64,000 bases of DNA from positions 248,001 through 312,000 of the forward strand of contig NZ_CP109007.1 of assembly GCF_036226665.1 (NCBI RefSeq), written 5' to 3'. The DNA is from Streptomyces sp. NBC_00691. Its GTDB lineage: Bacteria > Actinomycetota > Actinomycetes > Streptomycetales > Streptomycetaceae. Below the pieces are notes generated by a model. The model made no database searches. It was not told where the DNA came from and worked only from the letters and a program-made list of their open reading frames with translations. A program made the position numbers and the translations under genes. Shown here piece by piece: positions 26,327 through 34,383 of this stretch (positions within the stretch are counted from its first letter, which is position 1; the number at the start of each line of letters is the position of its first letter).

Positions 26327-26778
26327 TGATCGAGGGAGGTCTTCGCTGTTCCTGTCGCCCGTCCGGCCCGTCCGGCCCGTCATGCCAAGCCCCCTTCGGC
26401 CCCGTCGCGGGCGCCGACCCGCGGGCGCACCACAGCGATGGCTTCGCCGGCCCAGGCGTGCCGGACCGAGGCGCTCACAGGTGGTGACCGGAGGAATTCA
26501 CGAGGTGAGAAATTAGATGAATCCTTCACTGAATTTGCGTCAATAACCGTCGCCGTTTATTTCGATTACATAACAGGACGATCGAAAAGGCCTGGACCAA
26601 TCCTCAATCATTCGATCAACTCCCTTTAATTCGCAAGCAATTGAGTGTTCATTAGATACGGAAGCGTAGGTAACGGAATGGATTCTCTGAGCACGCTCCC
26701 CTTTGTCCGAATTCTTCACCGGGAGGTTCTGACAGGCTTCCGCGCACCCAGTCTTCTGACCAAAGAGTTGAGGTGTGC
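26327..26778. other. Intergenic region with AT-rich block
   Basis: The block at about 26510-26665 is far richer in A+T than anything else in the window (runs such as AATTTGCGTCAATAA and CCTTTAATTCGC). It probably holds the metalloprotease promoter and 5' leader. No gene-like frame with Streptomyces codon bias is present. Confidence 0.5.
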
Positions 26779-28917
26779 ATGCCTAGACATAGGAAGCCGA
26801 AGGACAACCGGGCACGCGGGGCATGGCCTCGCAGACCCTTCATGGGCATGACCGCCGCGATGGCCATCGCGGCGGTCATAGCCGGAGGGATCGCCTACGG
26901 GGCGGGACGCGCGGACTCGGGCGAGACTCCGCTCGCCCGCCTGGAGACCCCCGTCATCGGTGTCGCCGACACCGCCGTCCCCGCCGCCGCGCCCGCCAGG
27001 AGCGTGGAACCGGAGCCGATCCAGAAGAAGCCGACCAACGAGCCGGCCAAGGGCCTGGTGTACGACGGGCTCAAGGCGGCCCCTCAGGGAGACCGCTGCG
27101 CAGGCGTCTACGCCACGGCCACAGGTCTGTGCACCCACGGCCCCGACGCGCCGCCCAAGGGCGTCGACATCAAGAAGGACACTCCGCCCGCGGTCAAGTC
27201 CGTGACACCCGCGGCCGATCCCGCCAAGCCGGCCCCGCCGCGGACCGCGCCCCGTAAGAGCCGGGGACCGTCGCAGGACGCGCCCGCCGTCGACGCGCGG
27301 GCCCCGCGCAGCGCGGCCGCCGTGTCGCCGAGTCCCCCCGCCGCGACCGCGCCGGCCGCCCCCGGGACCACCACGACCGCCGCCGCGGGGCCCGCCGGGC
27401 AGACCGTCCAGTGCGACGGCGACGGCAGCACCGGCAACCGGGTCCAGGTCGTGTACGTCCACGGCCCGGGTCGCGACCGGTACTCCGAGTACCTCGCCTC
27501 CTTCCGCAAGTGGGCGGCCGACGCCGACCTCATCTACTCGGCCAGCGCCGAGGACACCGGCGGTGTCCGCCACATCCGGTACGTGACGGCCGCGGACTGC
27601 ACGCCCACCGTCCTCGACGTCGAACTCCCCGACTCCGCGCTGGCCGAGTTCAGCGCCACCAACCGAGCGCTCGCCTCCAAGGGCCTCGACCGACGCGACC
27701 GCAAGTACATGATCTTCGCGGAAGCACAGGTGTACTGCGGCATCGGCACCTTCGCCGGCGACGAACGGCCGGGCCAGTCCAACCTGAGCAACTTCGGCCC
27801 CTCGTACGGGCGAACCGACAGCGGCTGCTGGGGCGGACACACCGCGGCCCACGAACTCGGCCACAACCTGGGCGCGGTCAACAACAGCGCGCCCAACACC
27901 AGCCGGGGTGCGCACTGTACGGACGAGTGGGACGTGATGTGCTACTCCGACAGCCCGTACTACCCGAAGATGCGGAACGTCTGCACCAACCGGGCCTCCG
28001 AGAACATCCTCGACTGCAACCACGACGACTACTTCCACACCAGCCCGCAGCCGGGCAGCTACCTCGCCACGCACTGGAACATCGCCGACAACCAGTTCCT
28101 GATGCGGACCAAGGGCGGCGGTACCGGACCGGACCCCACGCCGAACCCCACACCCAGCCCGACGTCCACCCCCACCCCCACCCGCACGCCGACCCCCACG
28201 CCCACGCCGACCACGCCGCGGCCGGGCGCCGCACCGGACGTGACGGTCGGCCAGATCCAGGCGGACTCGGTCGTGGTGAGCTGGCCGCGGGTCGGCGGAG
28301 CGGCCTGGTACCAGGTACTCCTCGACGACAGGCACCTGACCTGGGTCCAAGGGACCGCGCTGCGGATCTACAACCTGCGGCCGGGCACCTCGCACACTGC
28401 CGCCGTCTCCGTCCGCGACGGCCAGGGCCGTGACAGCGGACCGGGCCGGGCGACGAGCTTCCGTACGGCCGGTGCGGGCGGCACCACCACTCCGGGCACC
28501 CGCTACCTGCTCTCCAACGGCAGCACCGGGCTGAGCGCCCAGCTGTGGGGCGGCCGAAGCGCGGACGGCACGGTCCTGGTCGGTGCACAGAGCAACGGGT
28601 ACGAGCAGCAGCAGTGGTACTTCGACGACGCGGGCAGCGGTCTCGTACGCGTCCGGTCGGCGGCCTCCGCCAAGTGCCTGCAGCCCGGCGGCACGCCTGC
28701 CCCCGGCATGTGGGTGGCCCAGCAGCCCTGTGCCGCCGGCTCCTCCGCCCAGCAGTGGCGGATGACGGTGGTGAACGGCGCGGTCACACTCACCGACCGG
28801 AACGGGTCCTACGCACTGACCGTCAGCAGCCGCCCGTACTACGGGGCCTGGCTGCTCGACCTCCAGCACGTGGACGGACGACCGGGGCAGATCTGGACGG
28901 CCCGCCGGGCCGACTGA
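26779..28917 (+). CDS. Secreted metzincin-like metalloprotease with FnIII and RICIN domains
   Basis: 712 residues, ATG with GAGG 5 nt upstream. The N-terminus has an arginine-rich n-region and a hydrophobic core (FMGMTAAMAIAAVIAGGIAYGAG, in two overlapping parts), acting as signal peptide or anchor. A ~130-residue Pro/Ala-rich linker follows, then the catalytic domain at ~210-450. It shows GGHTAAHELGHNLGAVNN with the HExxH zinc site and extended G, then a Met-turn-like WDVMCYSD. After a Pro-Thr repeat linker (PTPNPTPSPTSTPTP) come a fibronectin type III domain (~490-575) and a RICIN beta-trefoil (~580-712; LLSNGSTGLSAQLWGG, YEQQQWYF, CLQPGG, AQQWRM). The third zinc ligand position is Asn rather than His, as written, so the precise family is uncertain. 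Probably degrades extracellular protein or binds polysaccharide. Confidence 0.87.
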   Translation: MPRHRKPKDNRARGAWPRRPFMGMTAAMAIAAVIAGGIAYGAGRADSGETPLARLETPVIGVADTAVPAAAPARSVEPEPIQKKPTNEPAKGLVYDGLKAAPQGDRCAGVYATATGLCTHGPDAPPKGVDIKKDTPPAVKSVTPAADPAKPAPPRTAPRKSRGPSQDAPAVDARAPRSAAAVSPSPPAATAPAAPGTTTTAAAGPAGQTVQCDGDGSTGNRVQVVYVHGPGRDRYSEYLASFRKWAADADLIYSASAEDTGGVRHIRYVTAADCTPTVLDVELPDSALAEFSATNRALASKGLDRRDRKYMIFAEAQVYCGIGTFAGDERPGQSNLSNFGPSYGRTDSGCWGGHTAAHELGHNLGAVNNSAPNTSRGAHCTDEWDVMCYSDSPYYPKMRNVCTNRASENILDCNHDDYFHTSPQPGSYLATHWNIADNQFLMRTKGGGTGPDPTPNPTPSPTSTPTPTRTPTPTPTPTTPRPGAAPDVTVGQIQADSVVVSWPRVGGAAWYQVLLDDRHLTWVQGTALRIYNLRPGTSHTAAVSVRDGQGRDSGPGRATSFRTAGAGGTTTPGTRYLLSNGSTGLSAQLWGGRSADGTVLVGAQSNGYEQQQWYFDDAGSGLVRVRSAASAKCLQPGGTPAPGMWVAQQPCAAGSSAQQWRMTVVNGAVTLTDRNGSYALTVSSRPYYGAWLLDLQHVDGRPGQIWTARRAD

Positions 28918-28950
28918 GCCGACCAGTTGGTCACCCCCTCGACGCACGTC

Positions 28951-28978
28951 GGGCGGGCCGCCGATCGGCGGCCCGCCC
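28951..28978 (+). terminator. 28-nt perfect palindrome, likely terminator
   Basis: Perfect inverted repeat with arms starting GGGCGGGCCGCCGA, 34 nt after the metalloprotease stop. It forms a GC-rich hairpin with no U-tract. Confidence 0.65.
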
Positions 28979-29018
28979 TCGGCGCCCCTCGCACCTCGCG
29001 TCACCACGCCTCGTCGCC

Positions 29019-29078
29019 CTCACTCTCACCCTCACCTTGACCTTCACGCTCACCTTCACCGTCACCTTCACTTTCACT
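29019..29078. repeat. Ten-copy degenerate hexanucleotide repeat
   Basis: Ten consecutive 6-nt units follow the consensus YTCACC: CTCACT, CTCACC twice, TTGACC, TTCACG, CTCACC, TTCACC, GTCACC, TTCACT twice. A partial eleventh follows. It lies 66 nt upstream of the gene at 29144. The purine/pyrimidine bias and period 6 are unlike any neighbouring sequence. Confidence 0.85.
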
Positions 29079-29143
29079 TTCAGCCGCGTAAGCCCACGCC
29101 AGCCCGCCCCTGTCTCCCTCAAGCACCGGACCGGAGCCCCGCC

Positions 29144-29776
29144 ATGCACACCGCCACCCGACCCGCACTCATCGTGACCGCAGCGCTGGTCCTGAGCCTC
29201 GGCATCGCCGCGCCGCAGCCCGCCGCCGCACACGGCGACACCCTGGACGTGGTCATCACCGGTCACCGGGACGGCCACGTCCTGACCAAGGTGACCTGGG
29301 AGAACGACGGCGATGCGGTCGACGAGAAGGTCGCCGCGCTGGTCAGCGCCGTCAGCGCGGACGGCCGCCGTACGGCGGGCCCTTGGAAACTCGTCCGCGA
29401 CAGCCGCCCGACCGACTGGACCACCGCCGAAGCCCTGCCGGCCGGCAGCTGGACGGTCACGGTCGCGGCCGGGCAGCCCGCGCTGGGGCATGCCGAGCGG
29501 CAGTTGACGGTGGCGGCGGCCGCCTCGTCGCCCGGTGCCTCGTCGGTTCCGGCCAGGACCGCTGCCACGCCGACCGCCCAGACTCCACCGGGGACGCAGG
29601 CCACTCAAACGGCTCCCGAGGCTTCCCCGTCCCCGTCGACATCTCACTCCGCGGCCGAGGACGTGGACGACGCCACCTGGGGTCACTGGCTGACCACGGC
29701 GGGGCTCGCCGTCGCCTCACTCGCCGGAGCGGCGGCCGGGATCTGGATACGACGGAGGCGGGGCGGACGGCGCTGA
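29144..29776 (+). CDS. Membrane-anchored secreted protein, CopC-like fold possible
   Basis: 210 residues, GGAG 7 nt upstream of the ATG. A Sec signal peptide (ALIVTAALVLSLGIAAPQPAAAHG, in parts, residues ~7-31) ends at an AAAHG cleavage-like site. The mature domain of ~90 residues is beta-rich (DVVITGHRDGHVLTKVTWENDG ... PWKLVRDSRPTDWTTAEALPAGSWTVTVAAG). A Thr/Pro/Ser-rich stalk (~130-175) follows. The C-terminus has a single transmembrane helix (LTTAGLAVASLAGAAAGIWI) and a positively charged end (RRRRGGRR). This topology exposes an Ig-like domain outside the cell. Resemblance to CopC-type surface domains is only in layout; function unknown. Confidence 0.78.
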   Translation: MHTATRPALIVTAALVLSLGIAAPQPAAAHGDTLDVVITGHRDGHVLTKVTWENDGDAVDEKVAALVSAVSADGRRTAGPWKLVRDSRPTDWTTAEALPAGSWTVTVAAGQPALGHAERQLTVAAAASSPGASSVPARTAATPTAQTPPGTQATQTAPEASPSPSTSHSAAEDVDDATWGHWLTTAGLAVASLAGAAAGIWIRRRRGGRR

Positions 29777-29992
29777 GGCACGCGCGATGCCGTCCGGGTT
29801 GAGCACCCCGGTCTCGATGTCCCGCACCGGGTCGTACGCGGACGGTTCGACCCGCGCGACCCGCCCCACTCCCCCGAGCACGGCCTCCGGCAGCTCCTGG
29901 ACCCCGGACGGCCGCATCCCGGGCACGGACGGCGCCTCGGCGACGGCGAGTCCACGCTCGCCGGGCAGGGTGTGCGGCGCGGGCAGCGTCAT
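29717..29992 (-). CDS. Small unknown protein, possible peptide precursor
   Basis: 91 residues on the minus strand, with strongly G/C-biased third positions over most of its length, which argues for real coding. It overlaps the end of the membrane-anchored gene by 60 nt, and there the codon bias weakens. It is Pro-rich and short of hydrophobic stretches, with landmarks LPAPHTLPGERGLAVAE, VEPSAYDPVRDIETG and VLNPDGIARA. The ATG at 29992 has a distant GGAGG (13 nt). I do not recognise a family. Size and composition would suit a modified-peptide precursor or a small regulatory protein, but no modifying enzyme is adjacent. It is divergent from the HEAT-repeat gene. Confidence 0.48.
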   Translation of the reverse strand: MTLPAPHTLPGERGLAVAEAPSVPGMRPSGVQELPEAVLGGVGRVARVEPSAYDPVRDIETGVLNPDGIARASAPSAPPPSYPDPGRRSGE

Positions 29993-30080
29993 ACGTCCAT
30001 GGCGTCCTCCTCGGGCAGACCGTGCGCGCGTACGGGAAATCCACCTGATCAGCGCGTTGCCGGGGCAGTAGCATCCCCGG

Positions 30081-31289
30081 ATGCGAAGCATCGAGGCCCT
30101 GATACCGCGGCCCGGAGCCGACGACGCCGCAGGCCTGAGAGAGGTCGGCGCGGAGGAGCTCGCCCGCTACGTGGCGGACCCCCGCCACCCGTGGTGGCGC
30201 CGCAGGCCGTGCGCAGTCGCGCTGACCGGCCGGGTGCCCGAGCCGTACGTCCCCGGACTGATCGCGCGCGTCCAGGATCCCGGGGACACCTCCGAGGTGC
30301 GCCGGGCGCTCCTCGACCTGCTCGCCGACCGGACGGAGCTGCTGCCCTGGCTGCGGCACGAGGACCGCGCGTCGGACACCTCGTACGGCATGGGCGCGGC
30401 CTTCCTGAAGGCTCGGGGTGTCCTCGGCGACCGCTCGGCCGCGCCCGAGCTGTCGACCCTCGCCGCCTCTCCCTGGCAGGGGGAGCGCGACGCGGGCGAT
30501 GCGGGTCTCGACGGGCTCGTGGACCGGTACGGAGCGGACGCGATCCTGGCGGAACTCGGCGAGGAGCGGCCCGAGGACCGGGAGTTCCGCGTCTGGACGC
30601 GGTACCGGGCGGACGAGGACGTGACGTACGCGCTCGCGGATCCGGACCGGACGGTCGCGTACGTCGGGCAGTCGCTCGCGCACGACGCCGACCGTCTGCG
30701 CGCCTACCTCGACGAGGCGCCGACGACGGAGGCGAAGGTCTGGGCAGCGTACGCGCTCCACGGCCTCACCGAAGACAGGGCGGAGGCCCGGGCGGTCTAC
30801 GAGCGTCTGGGACGCCCCCGGGTCGAGGTCGAGGGCCTGGACGAGGAGCTCCGGCGCGCGATCGTGCACGAGTACGGTCCCGGCTGTCAGCGTGCGAGCG
30901 ACCCGCGGTGGCGGATCGAGGCCGTGTGCGCCGAGCCGCCGGCCCGTCCCGACGTGGAGGACCTGCTCCGCCGGGCGACGGCCGCCCTCACGGCGGCCGG
31001 CCTTGAGCCGAGGCCCCCTGTCTCCTGCGGTGAGGACCACCAGCAGGGGGACGGGACGTACCACGTGATCGAGACCGGCGGGGGCCGGCTGCTGATCAGC
31101 ACGCTGGGCCCGTTCGCGACCGGCGAGCAGGAAGCTCACGACGCGGCCCGGCGCGCGCTCGAATCGGCGGGCTTCCGCTGGATCGACGAAGAGACGGGCG
31201 CGATCCGGGTCACGGACCTCTGCGTCTACTACTACGGCGGCCGGAACCCTCTCACGGTCGACGCGCTGCTCTTCTACTGGCAGGACTAG
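30081..31289 (+). CDS. HEAT-repeat-like cytoplasmic protein
   Basis: 402 residues. The first ~230 residues are helical repeats with the look of HEAT/armadillo units (RRALLDLLADRTELLPWLRHED, AAPELSTLAASPWQGERDAGDAGLDGLVDRYGADAILAEL, KVWAAYALHGLTEDRAEARAVYERL, landmarks only). The C-terminal ~120 residues are a distinct alpha-beta unit (HVIETGGGRLLISTLGPFAT, FRWIDEETGAIRVTDLCVYYYGGR). No signal peptide or membrane segment. No function assigned; such scaffolds usually mediate protein-protein contacts. The start codon lacks a strong RBS. Confidence 0.72.
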   Translation: MRSIEALIPRPGADDAAGLREVGAEELARYVADPRHPWWRRRPCAVALTGRVPEPYVPGLIARVQDPGDTSEVRRALLDLLADRTELLPWLRHEDRASDTSYGMGAAFLKARGVLGDRSAAPELSTLAASPWQGERDAGDAGLDGLVDRYGADAILAELGEERPEDREFRVWTRYRADEDVTYALADPDRTVAYVGQSLAHDADRLRAYLDEAPTTEAKVWAAYALHGLTEDRAEARAVYERLGRPRVEVEGLDEELRRAIVHEYGPGCQRASDPRWRIEAVCAEPPARPDVEDLLRRATAALTAAGLEPRPPVSCGEDHQQGDGTYHVIETGGGRLLISTLGPFATGEQEAHDAARRALESAGFRWIDEETGAIRVTDLCVYYYGGRNPLTVDALLFYWQD

Positions 31290-31331
31290 AACCTGTCGTC
31301 GGCGTATGGGCCCGGAGGGCTCAGCGGGTAC

Positions 31332-31368
31332 GGCCGGGGGCGGATCCCTTGCGGACCCGCCCCCGGCC
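31332..31368. terminator. Bidirectional terminator hairpin
   Basis: A ~14-bp stem, GGCCGGGGGCGG on the left and CCGCCCCCGGCC on the right, with one internal mismatch and a short loop, separates the convergent HEAT-repeat and DUF1062 genes. Confidence 0.7.
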
Positions 31369-31377
31369 CGCGCCGGC

Positions 31378-31926
31378 TCAGCGTTTGAGCATGAAGGTGA
31401 AGTCGTCGGAGAGCCGGCCGTTCAGCCGGGCCGTCGAGACGAGCCTCCCCTCCTTGATCAGTCGCTCTACCTCGGCCCGTGACAGACCGAAGCCTTCGGC
31501 GACCAACCGCACCGGCCGTACCGGGATCCGCGCGGCGAAGCGGACCGAGACATCGGCCGTCTCATCGTCCAGGTGGTCCGATCCCCCGGTGTCGAGGCGC
31601 CAGGCACCCGCCCAGTCGAGGGCGACGTGGTTGCGGCGCCGTAGGCCCGGGTCCTGGAGCAACTCGGATGCCAGGCTTGGGTCGTTGTCGTGCATCCGGT
31701 CGAGCAGCTCCGGTCGTACGGAGCGGACGTTCGCCCGCTCCAGGACCGTGAGCTTCGCCGTGTCCCCGCAGGAGGCGCAGAGCACGAGCAGCCAGGCGTC
31801 GAGGAGCTTGTGGTGCGCGTTGACGCGGAACTTGCCGTTCGCCCGGAAGCGCTCGGAGGCGCAGGTGTGGCAACGGCGGAGGACGGCAGGAAGGCAGGTG
31901 GGCATGACCACCCAGCGGTTGAGCAC
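31378..31926 (-). CDS. DUF1062 family protein
   Basis: 182 residues. The GTG at 31926 is preferred because the family usually begins with a W-V-x-P-T motif (LNRWVVMPTCLP here); an in-frame ATG lies at 31905. Two Cys pairs, CHTC (~19-22) and CASC (~50-53), suggest a zinc-ribbon-like knuckle, followed by FRANGKFRVNAHHKLLDAWLL. The C-terminus has an S4-like helix pair (LSRAEVERLIKEGRLV). Function unknown; nucleic-acid binding is plausible. Confidence 0.8.
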   Translation of the reverse strand: MLNRWVVMPTCLPAVLRRCHTCASERFRANGKFRVNAHHKLLDAWLLVLCASCGDTAKLTVLERANVRSVRPELLDRMHDNDPSLASELLQDPGLRRRNHVALDWAGAWRLDTGGSDHLDDETADVSVRFAARIPVRPVRLVAEGFGLSRAEVERLIKEGRLVSTARLNGRLSDDFTFMLKR

Positions 31927-32378
31927 AGGAGTACACCGGTTTCAGTGAGAAATCCGCAGCAAGAAGGAGCGCGGCGCTCAAGCGCGACGCGCGACGGTTC
32001 AGCGCTCGGTGGGTCTCACACGGTGTACAAAGGCCTGCCCTTGGCTCGACGACGTGGCTCGGCAGTACCGTACGGGCGCCCGGTGCCGCCGTTCCACAGG
32101 TTTTCGCCGAGCTGTACGGGCCGCGCCACCGGCTCCGTACGCGGAGGAAGACGAGGGTCGGCTCGCGGCGGGGGAGGCAGCGGAAGACGCGGCGTCTTCC
32201 CTCCGGGGGTGCGGTCGGGACGGTGGGGGCAGGGTGCGGGGAGGGATGGTCCACGGTGGTCTTCCGCCTGTCACCACAAGGGCTTCGGGCGGCGTCTGGC
32301 CTGATTGCCCGTTGTGCCGCCACCGGCTCGCGCCCGAGACTGACGTGTGCGAACGGGAACGCGGGAACGGTGTGTTCG
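31927..32378. other. Divergent intergenic region
   Basis: About 450 nt between the DUF1062 and winged-helix genes. Overlapping frames here show no coding bias and no RBS. It should contain both promoters. I see no strong operator palindrome. Confidence 0.4.
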
Positions 32379-33380
32379 GTGAAACGGATCCACTTCACGA
32401 GCCAGGACCTGATGCGGATCCGAGTGGCCGGGACGATCGGCACGGCAGCCGAGACCTTGGACAGTGTGAGGCTGCTGCACACCGCTGACGTCGGCCTCGG
32501 TTTCCGGCGCTGGCAGGTTTCGGTCCGAGGCCGACTGGACGAACGGGTACGCCCCCTCCTCGCCCTGCTGCCGCCCGAGGGGCCCGATGTCGACCTGTGG
32601 AGCCTGGCCGGCGACTCGGTGTGCATCGAGGAGGCGGTGGACCGACTGCTCGGCGCTCCCCGTGACCTGCTCCGTCTCGAGTTCGAGAACATTCGCTTCC
32701 GTCCCGCGCACCGCGTCTGGGCGCGCGACCTGGTGGACGGCGACCGCGAAGCATGGCTCCAGGTCACCACGGCGCTACGGGCCTGCCACGCCGCCACCGT
32801 GGCTCCGTACTGGGACAGGGTGCGCTCGCATCTGGCCGAGGTCCGCGCCACGTATGCGAACGCGATGACCGAAGGCGGGGTCGACCGTCTGCTGCAAACC
32901 CTCTGCGGCCCCACGCTCCGCTGGCGGCCACCGGTCCTCGAACTGGATCACCCGCACGCGGCCGATGTACATCTCAACGGGCGCGGTCTCGTCATCGCGC
33001 CCACGCTGTTCTCCGGCCGGCGGGCCGAGCTGATGCACCCCTCGCTGGATCCGGCCGAAGCCCCCGTCCTCGCCGTCCCGTCCGTCACCGACGCCCTGGT
33101 GGGCAACACACTGTGGGACGGCAGCGGCACCTCCAGCGGTCAGGCGCTGGAGGACCTGCTGGGACGCACACGCGCCGCGATCCTGGAGGCGGTGGCAGTC
33201 GGTCACAGCACCACGGATCTGGCACGTCGGCTCAGCATCTCGCCGGCGACCGTGAGCCACCACACCTCCGTGCTCCGCAACTCCGGCCTGGTCGCCACTC
33301 GAAGGGAAGGCAAGGCGGTCCTCCACACCGTGACATCGATGGGCATGGCCTTGCTGGAGCCGGGTTCACGCCCGCTGTGA
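32379..33380 (+). CDS. ArsR-like winged-helix transcriptional regulator
   Basis: 333 residues from GTG 32379; the longer frame to 32223 is not supported by codon bias. The N-terminal ~240 residues are a conserved but unnamed effector-like domain (MKRIHFTSQDLMRIRVAGTIG, LRLEFENIRFRP, VLELDHPHAADVHLNGRGLVIAP, WDGSGTSSGQALEDLLGRTR). The last ~70 residues are a winged-helix HTH: RAAILEAVAVGHSTTDLARRLSISPATVSHHTSVLRNSGLVATRREGKAVLHTVT (landmarks). This architecture is common in streptomycete ArsR-type proteins of unknown ligand. No adjacent operon clearly belongs to it; the divergent DUF1062 gene is the nearest candidate target. Confidence 0.82.
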   Translation: MKRIHFTSQDLMRIRVAGTIGTAAETLDSVRLLHTADVGLGFRRWQVSVRGRLDERVRPLLALLPPEGPDVDLWSLAGDSVCIEEAVDRLLGAPRDLLRLEFENIRFRPAHRVWARDLVDGDREAWLQVTTALRACHAATVAPYWDRVRSHLAEVRATYANAMTEGGVDRLLQTLCGPTLRWRPPVLELDHPHAADVHLNGRGLVIAPTLFSGRRAELMHPSLDPAEAPVLAVPSVTDALVGNTLWDGSGTSSGQALEDLLGRTRAAILEAVAVGHSTTDLARRLSISPATVSHHTSVLRNSGLVATRREGKAVLHTVTSMGMALLEPGSRPL

Positions 33381-33399
33381 CCGACCACTCGCGGGCGAA

Positions 33400-33424
33400 C
33401 TCCCGCGGGCAGGCTCCCGCGGGC
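33400..33424. repeat. Short direct repeat in intergenic region
   Basis: CTCCCGCGGGC occurs at 33400-33410 and 33414-33424, just after the winged-helix gene. Each copy is partly self-complementary, so it may contribute to a terminator hairpin. Confidence 0.4.
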
Positions 33425-33621
33425 GAGCCGCGCGACGGATGCCACGTCACTCCTCCCCATGTTTTCGACGGAGCTCGAAAGCATGGCCCCGCCATCGATC
33501 CCGAACCTACGGTGACGGCGAGTCAACGGGCCACGCCACGAGTCGACCGGCGTGCTGCAGAGCCTGGTTGGCGAAGAGCCGCCGGCATCGCTCGCGGCGG
33601 CATGACGAGAGGACGAAAGAG

Positions 33622-34167
33622 ATGCGTTCGCATTCCTTCCACAGGGGGACCCTCGCGCTGCTGGCCGCGGTGGGACTCCTCGCCGTCGGCAGCACGGCGG
33701 TGTCGGCGCAGCCGGCCACCCAGCCTGCCGCACCCACCGGGACGGCCGCCACCGCCCCTGTCCTGCAGACGGCAGGAGCAGGGACCGGTGCCGGTGCGCA
33801 GCGTGCGGCCGACGTGGTCCAGACGTTCGCGAACATGGCCACCGGATCCTGCCTCGACGACAGCCAGCAGTTCGGCCTGCGCGGCTACGGCTGCAACGGG
33901 GGCGTCTACCAGAAGTGGAACGTGCACGTGTGGGGTGACGGCACCCGTCAGCTCCGGAACCTCGCGACCAACGAGTGCCTCTTCGACGACGGCTTCACGC
34001 TGGACACCCGTGCCTGCAACTCGTCGCGCGAACAGAGCTGGTTCGCGCACAAGAGCGGTGACCGGGTGACCTTCCAGAGCCAGGCCACGAGCGAGTGCCT
34101 GGACGACAGCCAGTACGGGCTGCGGACGATCCAGTGCTCCTACAACCGCAACCAGACCTGGCGCTGA
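33622..34167 (+). CDS. Secreted RICIN-type lectin
   Basis: 181 residues; ATG at 33622 with GAGGA 8 nt upstream (the frame opens at 33439 without an RBS). The signal peptide is about residues 1-30 (RGTLALLAAVGLLAVGSTAVSAQ). After a short Ala/Thr linker the mature protein is a single beta-trefoil with three related units: FANMATGSCLDDSQQFGLRGYGC, LRNLATNECLFDDGF and FQSQATSECLDDSQYGLRTIQC. Each has a Cys pair and a terminal QxW (YQKW, EQSW, NQTW). Presumed to bind extracellular sugar or protein. It lacks any catalytic domain. Confidence 0.86.
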   Translation: MRSHSFHRGTLALLAAVGLLAVGSTAVSAQPATQPAAPTGTAATAPVLQTAGAGTGAGAQRAADVVQTFANMATGSCLDDSQQFGLRGYGCNGGVYQKWNVHVWGDGTRQLRNLATNECLFDDGFTLDTRACNSSREQSWFAHKSGDRVTFQSQATSECLDDSQYGLRTIQCSYNRNQTWR

Positions 34168-34177
34168 CTCCGGCCCC

Positions 34178-34230
34178 GCCCGGTCAGGAGACCTGTCCCC
34201 ACGGGGGTCGGGGACAGGTCCTGGCCGGGC
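34178..34230 (+). terminator. Long terminator hairpin
   Basis: GCCCGG...GACCTGTCCCC pairs with GGGGACAGGTC...GCCGGGC around a short ACGGGGGTC loop, immediately after the lectin stop. Confidence 0.7.
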
Positions 34231-34383
34231 GGCTGCAGCGGGGCTGACGACGTTTCCGTCGCCGAGGCCGATGAATCCGGCCCAAACCCTTCCGACACAC
34301 GAAGGTCTGTGCAATTTTACATGTCACACATCATCGCCGCGTTCCTCGACACGTGGCTCCAACGGCCCCGGAGGCCCCCACAG

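Noticed and set aside
29019..29078. Hexamer repeat as a CRISPR array
   Set aside because: Units are only 6 nt and have no spacers.
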